Of a stretch of 64,000 bases of DNA, positions 63,497 through 64,000 are shown in pieces. Within the stretch, counting starts at the first letter, position 1, and each line of letters begins with the position of its first letter. The DNA is taken from contig CABYSJ010000004.1 of assembly GCA_902521615.1 (NCBI GenBank), positions 20,821 to 84,820 of the forward strand, in the 5' to 3' direction. The translations under genes and the position numbers were made by a program. The notes beneath the pieces are model-generated. The model was given only the letters and a program-made list of their open reading frames with translations. It did not search any database and was not told the DNA's origin. The DNA is from an uncultured Pelagibacteraceae bacterium. Its GTDB lineage: Bacteria > Pseudomonadota > Alphaproteobacteria > Pelagibacterales > Pelagibacteraceae.

Positions 63497-64000
63497 ATGT
63501 TTGTGCAAACAGAAGTAACACCAAATCCAAATTCTTTAAAATTTCTTCCTGGGAAAAAAGTCTCAAATAGCGGTCCTTATGAAATTACAAATAAAGAAGA
63601 TGTTAAAAATGAATTGGTGAGAAATATTTTGTCAATAAATGGTGTTGAGGGTATTTTTTTAGGTCAAGATTTTATTTCAGTAAATAAGAATGAAAACATT
63701 AAGTGGGACGAAATAAAACATATCGTAATTTCTCTAATAAATGATTTTTACGCAGGTGGTAAAGAGTTTGTAATTGACGAAAATATAAAACAAGTGGATT
63801 TAGATTTAAGTGAAATTGAAACAAAAATTGTAAAAATTCTAGAGGAAAAAATAAGACCCGCTGTTGCTAGAGACGGTGGAGATATAAAATTTAAAGAGTT
63901 CAAGGACGGAATTGTTATGGTACAATTACAAGGAAGTTGTTCAGGCTGTCCTAGTTCAACAATGACTTTAAAACAAGGTGTTCAAAATCTTTTATGTCAT
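63497..64000 (+). CDS. NifU-type iron-sulfur scaffold protein, cut by right edge
   Basis: The reading frame opens at ATG 63497 and runs off the window, so it is missing from the track. The N-terminal Nfu domain starts VQTEVTPNPNSLKFLPGK. The C-terminal NifU domain has IRPAVARDGGDIKFKEF and the cluster-binding CxxC in GSCSGCPSS, followed by MTLKQGVQNLL. Such Nfu/NfuA-like proteins pass Fe-S clusters to target enzymes. About 168 codons are present of the roughly 180-190 usual in alphaproteobacteria. It follows trpS, as often in that class. Confidence 0.95.
   Translation, partial: MFVQTEVTPNPNSLKFLPGKKVSNSGPYEITNKEDVKNELVRNILSINGVEGIFLGQDFISVNKNENIKWDEIKHIVISLINDFYAGGKEFVIDENIKQVDLDLSEIETKIVKILEEKIRPAVARDGGDIKFKEFKDGIVMVQLQGSCSGCPSSTMTLKQGVQNLLCH

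Noticed and set aside
1-64000. Defence systems, prophage genes, transposases, CRISPR arrays, toxin-antitoxin pairs
   Set aside because: No recognisable protein families or repeat arrays of these kinds were found on either strand.

Overview
This window is a stretch of a very AT-rich, tightly packed alphaproteobacterial chromosome. The most likely source is a member of the Pelagibacterales (SAR11). The evidence is the strong A/T bias, Lys/Ile/Asn-rich proteins, gene gaps of a few bases with many 1-4 nt overlaps, no visible mobile elements, and alphaproteobacterial gene order throughout. No gap between genes exceeds about 300 bases; the longest are the candidate origin (30211-30477) and the porin leader (44473-44724). 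The genus assignment is inference from style and synteny, not from a database search.

Layout. 1-2350: hemC (cut by the left edge), tsaD and an EVE-domain protein. 2366-7289: an acetate module of acs (with an unusual basic tail), a conserved unknown gene, and a small-subunit/large-subunit Na+/acetate-type symporter. 7358-11904: a YggT-like protein, rpe, a heparinase-like protein, purH and a pterin dehydratase. 11920-13783: tRNA-Gly(GCC) followed by an FkbM methyltransferase and a sulfotransferase, the most accessory-looking stretch. 13830-18239: LON-domain protein, a UbiH-like monooxygenase, ftsK and lolA. 18236-22072: a minus-strand histidine operon (hisB-H-A-F-E) followed by HIT and GNAT genes. 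22162-24050: hslVU. 24054-30210: a second sulfotransferase, smr, a Tim44-like gene, fxsA and secB, then dnaQ-coaE-aroE-maf-ppsR.

The centre of the window is the probable chromosome origin. The gap between ppsR and hemE (30211-30477) is AT-rich, carries DnaA-box-like 9-mers, and sits in the ppsR/RP001-hemE context known for Caulobacter and Rickettsia origins. Genes to the left mostly point left and genes to the right point right, as expected for divergent replication. To the right lie hemE-hemH-hemJ-rho-mnmE-mnmG-rsmG-parA-parB, with a perfect 16-bp parS site inside rsmG. They face the minus-strand block DUF3576-leuS-lptE-holA.

44725-64000: a highly expressed porin with a strong ribosome-binding site and terminator, a TenI-like gene back to back with yggS, an L,D-transpeptidase, an OmpR-type DNA-binding protein, and a small arfA-like ribosome-rescue gene missing from the ORF track. 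Then come a PfkB kinase, nth, dapB, a secreted polysaccharide-lyase-like protein, the grpE-dnaK-dnaJ chaperone set, rdgB, a PBP-activator-like protein, rsmI, a BON lipoprotein, maeB, murJ, trpS and a NifU-type scaffold gene cut by the right edge.

No defence system, prophage, CRISPR array or IS element was found. The most useful non-routine signals are the candidate oriC plus parS pair, a shared heat-shock-type promoter motif with an invariant 14-nt spacer upstream of grpE, dnaK and hslV, the repetitive Lys/Arg tail on acetyl-CoA synthetase, the unannotated arfA-like gene, an EF-hand-like loop in the acetate symporter, and interleaved inverted repeats in the mnmG leader.
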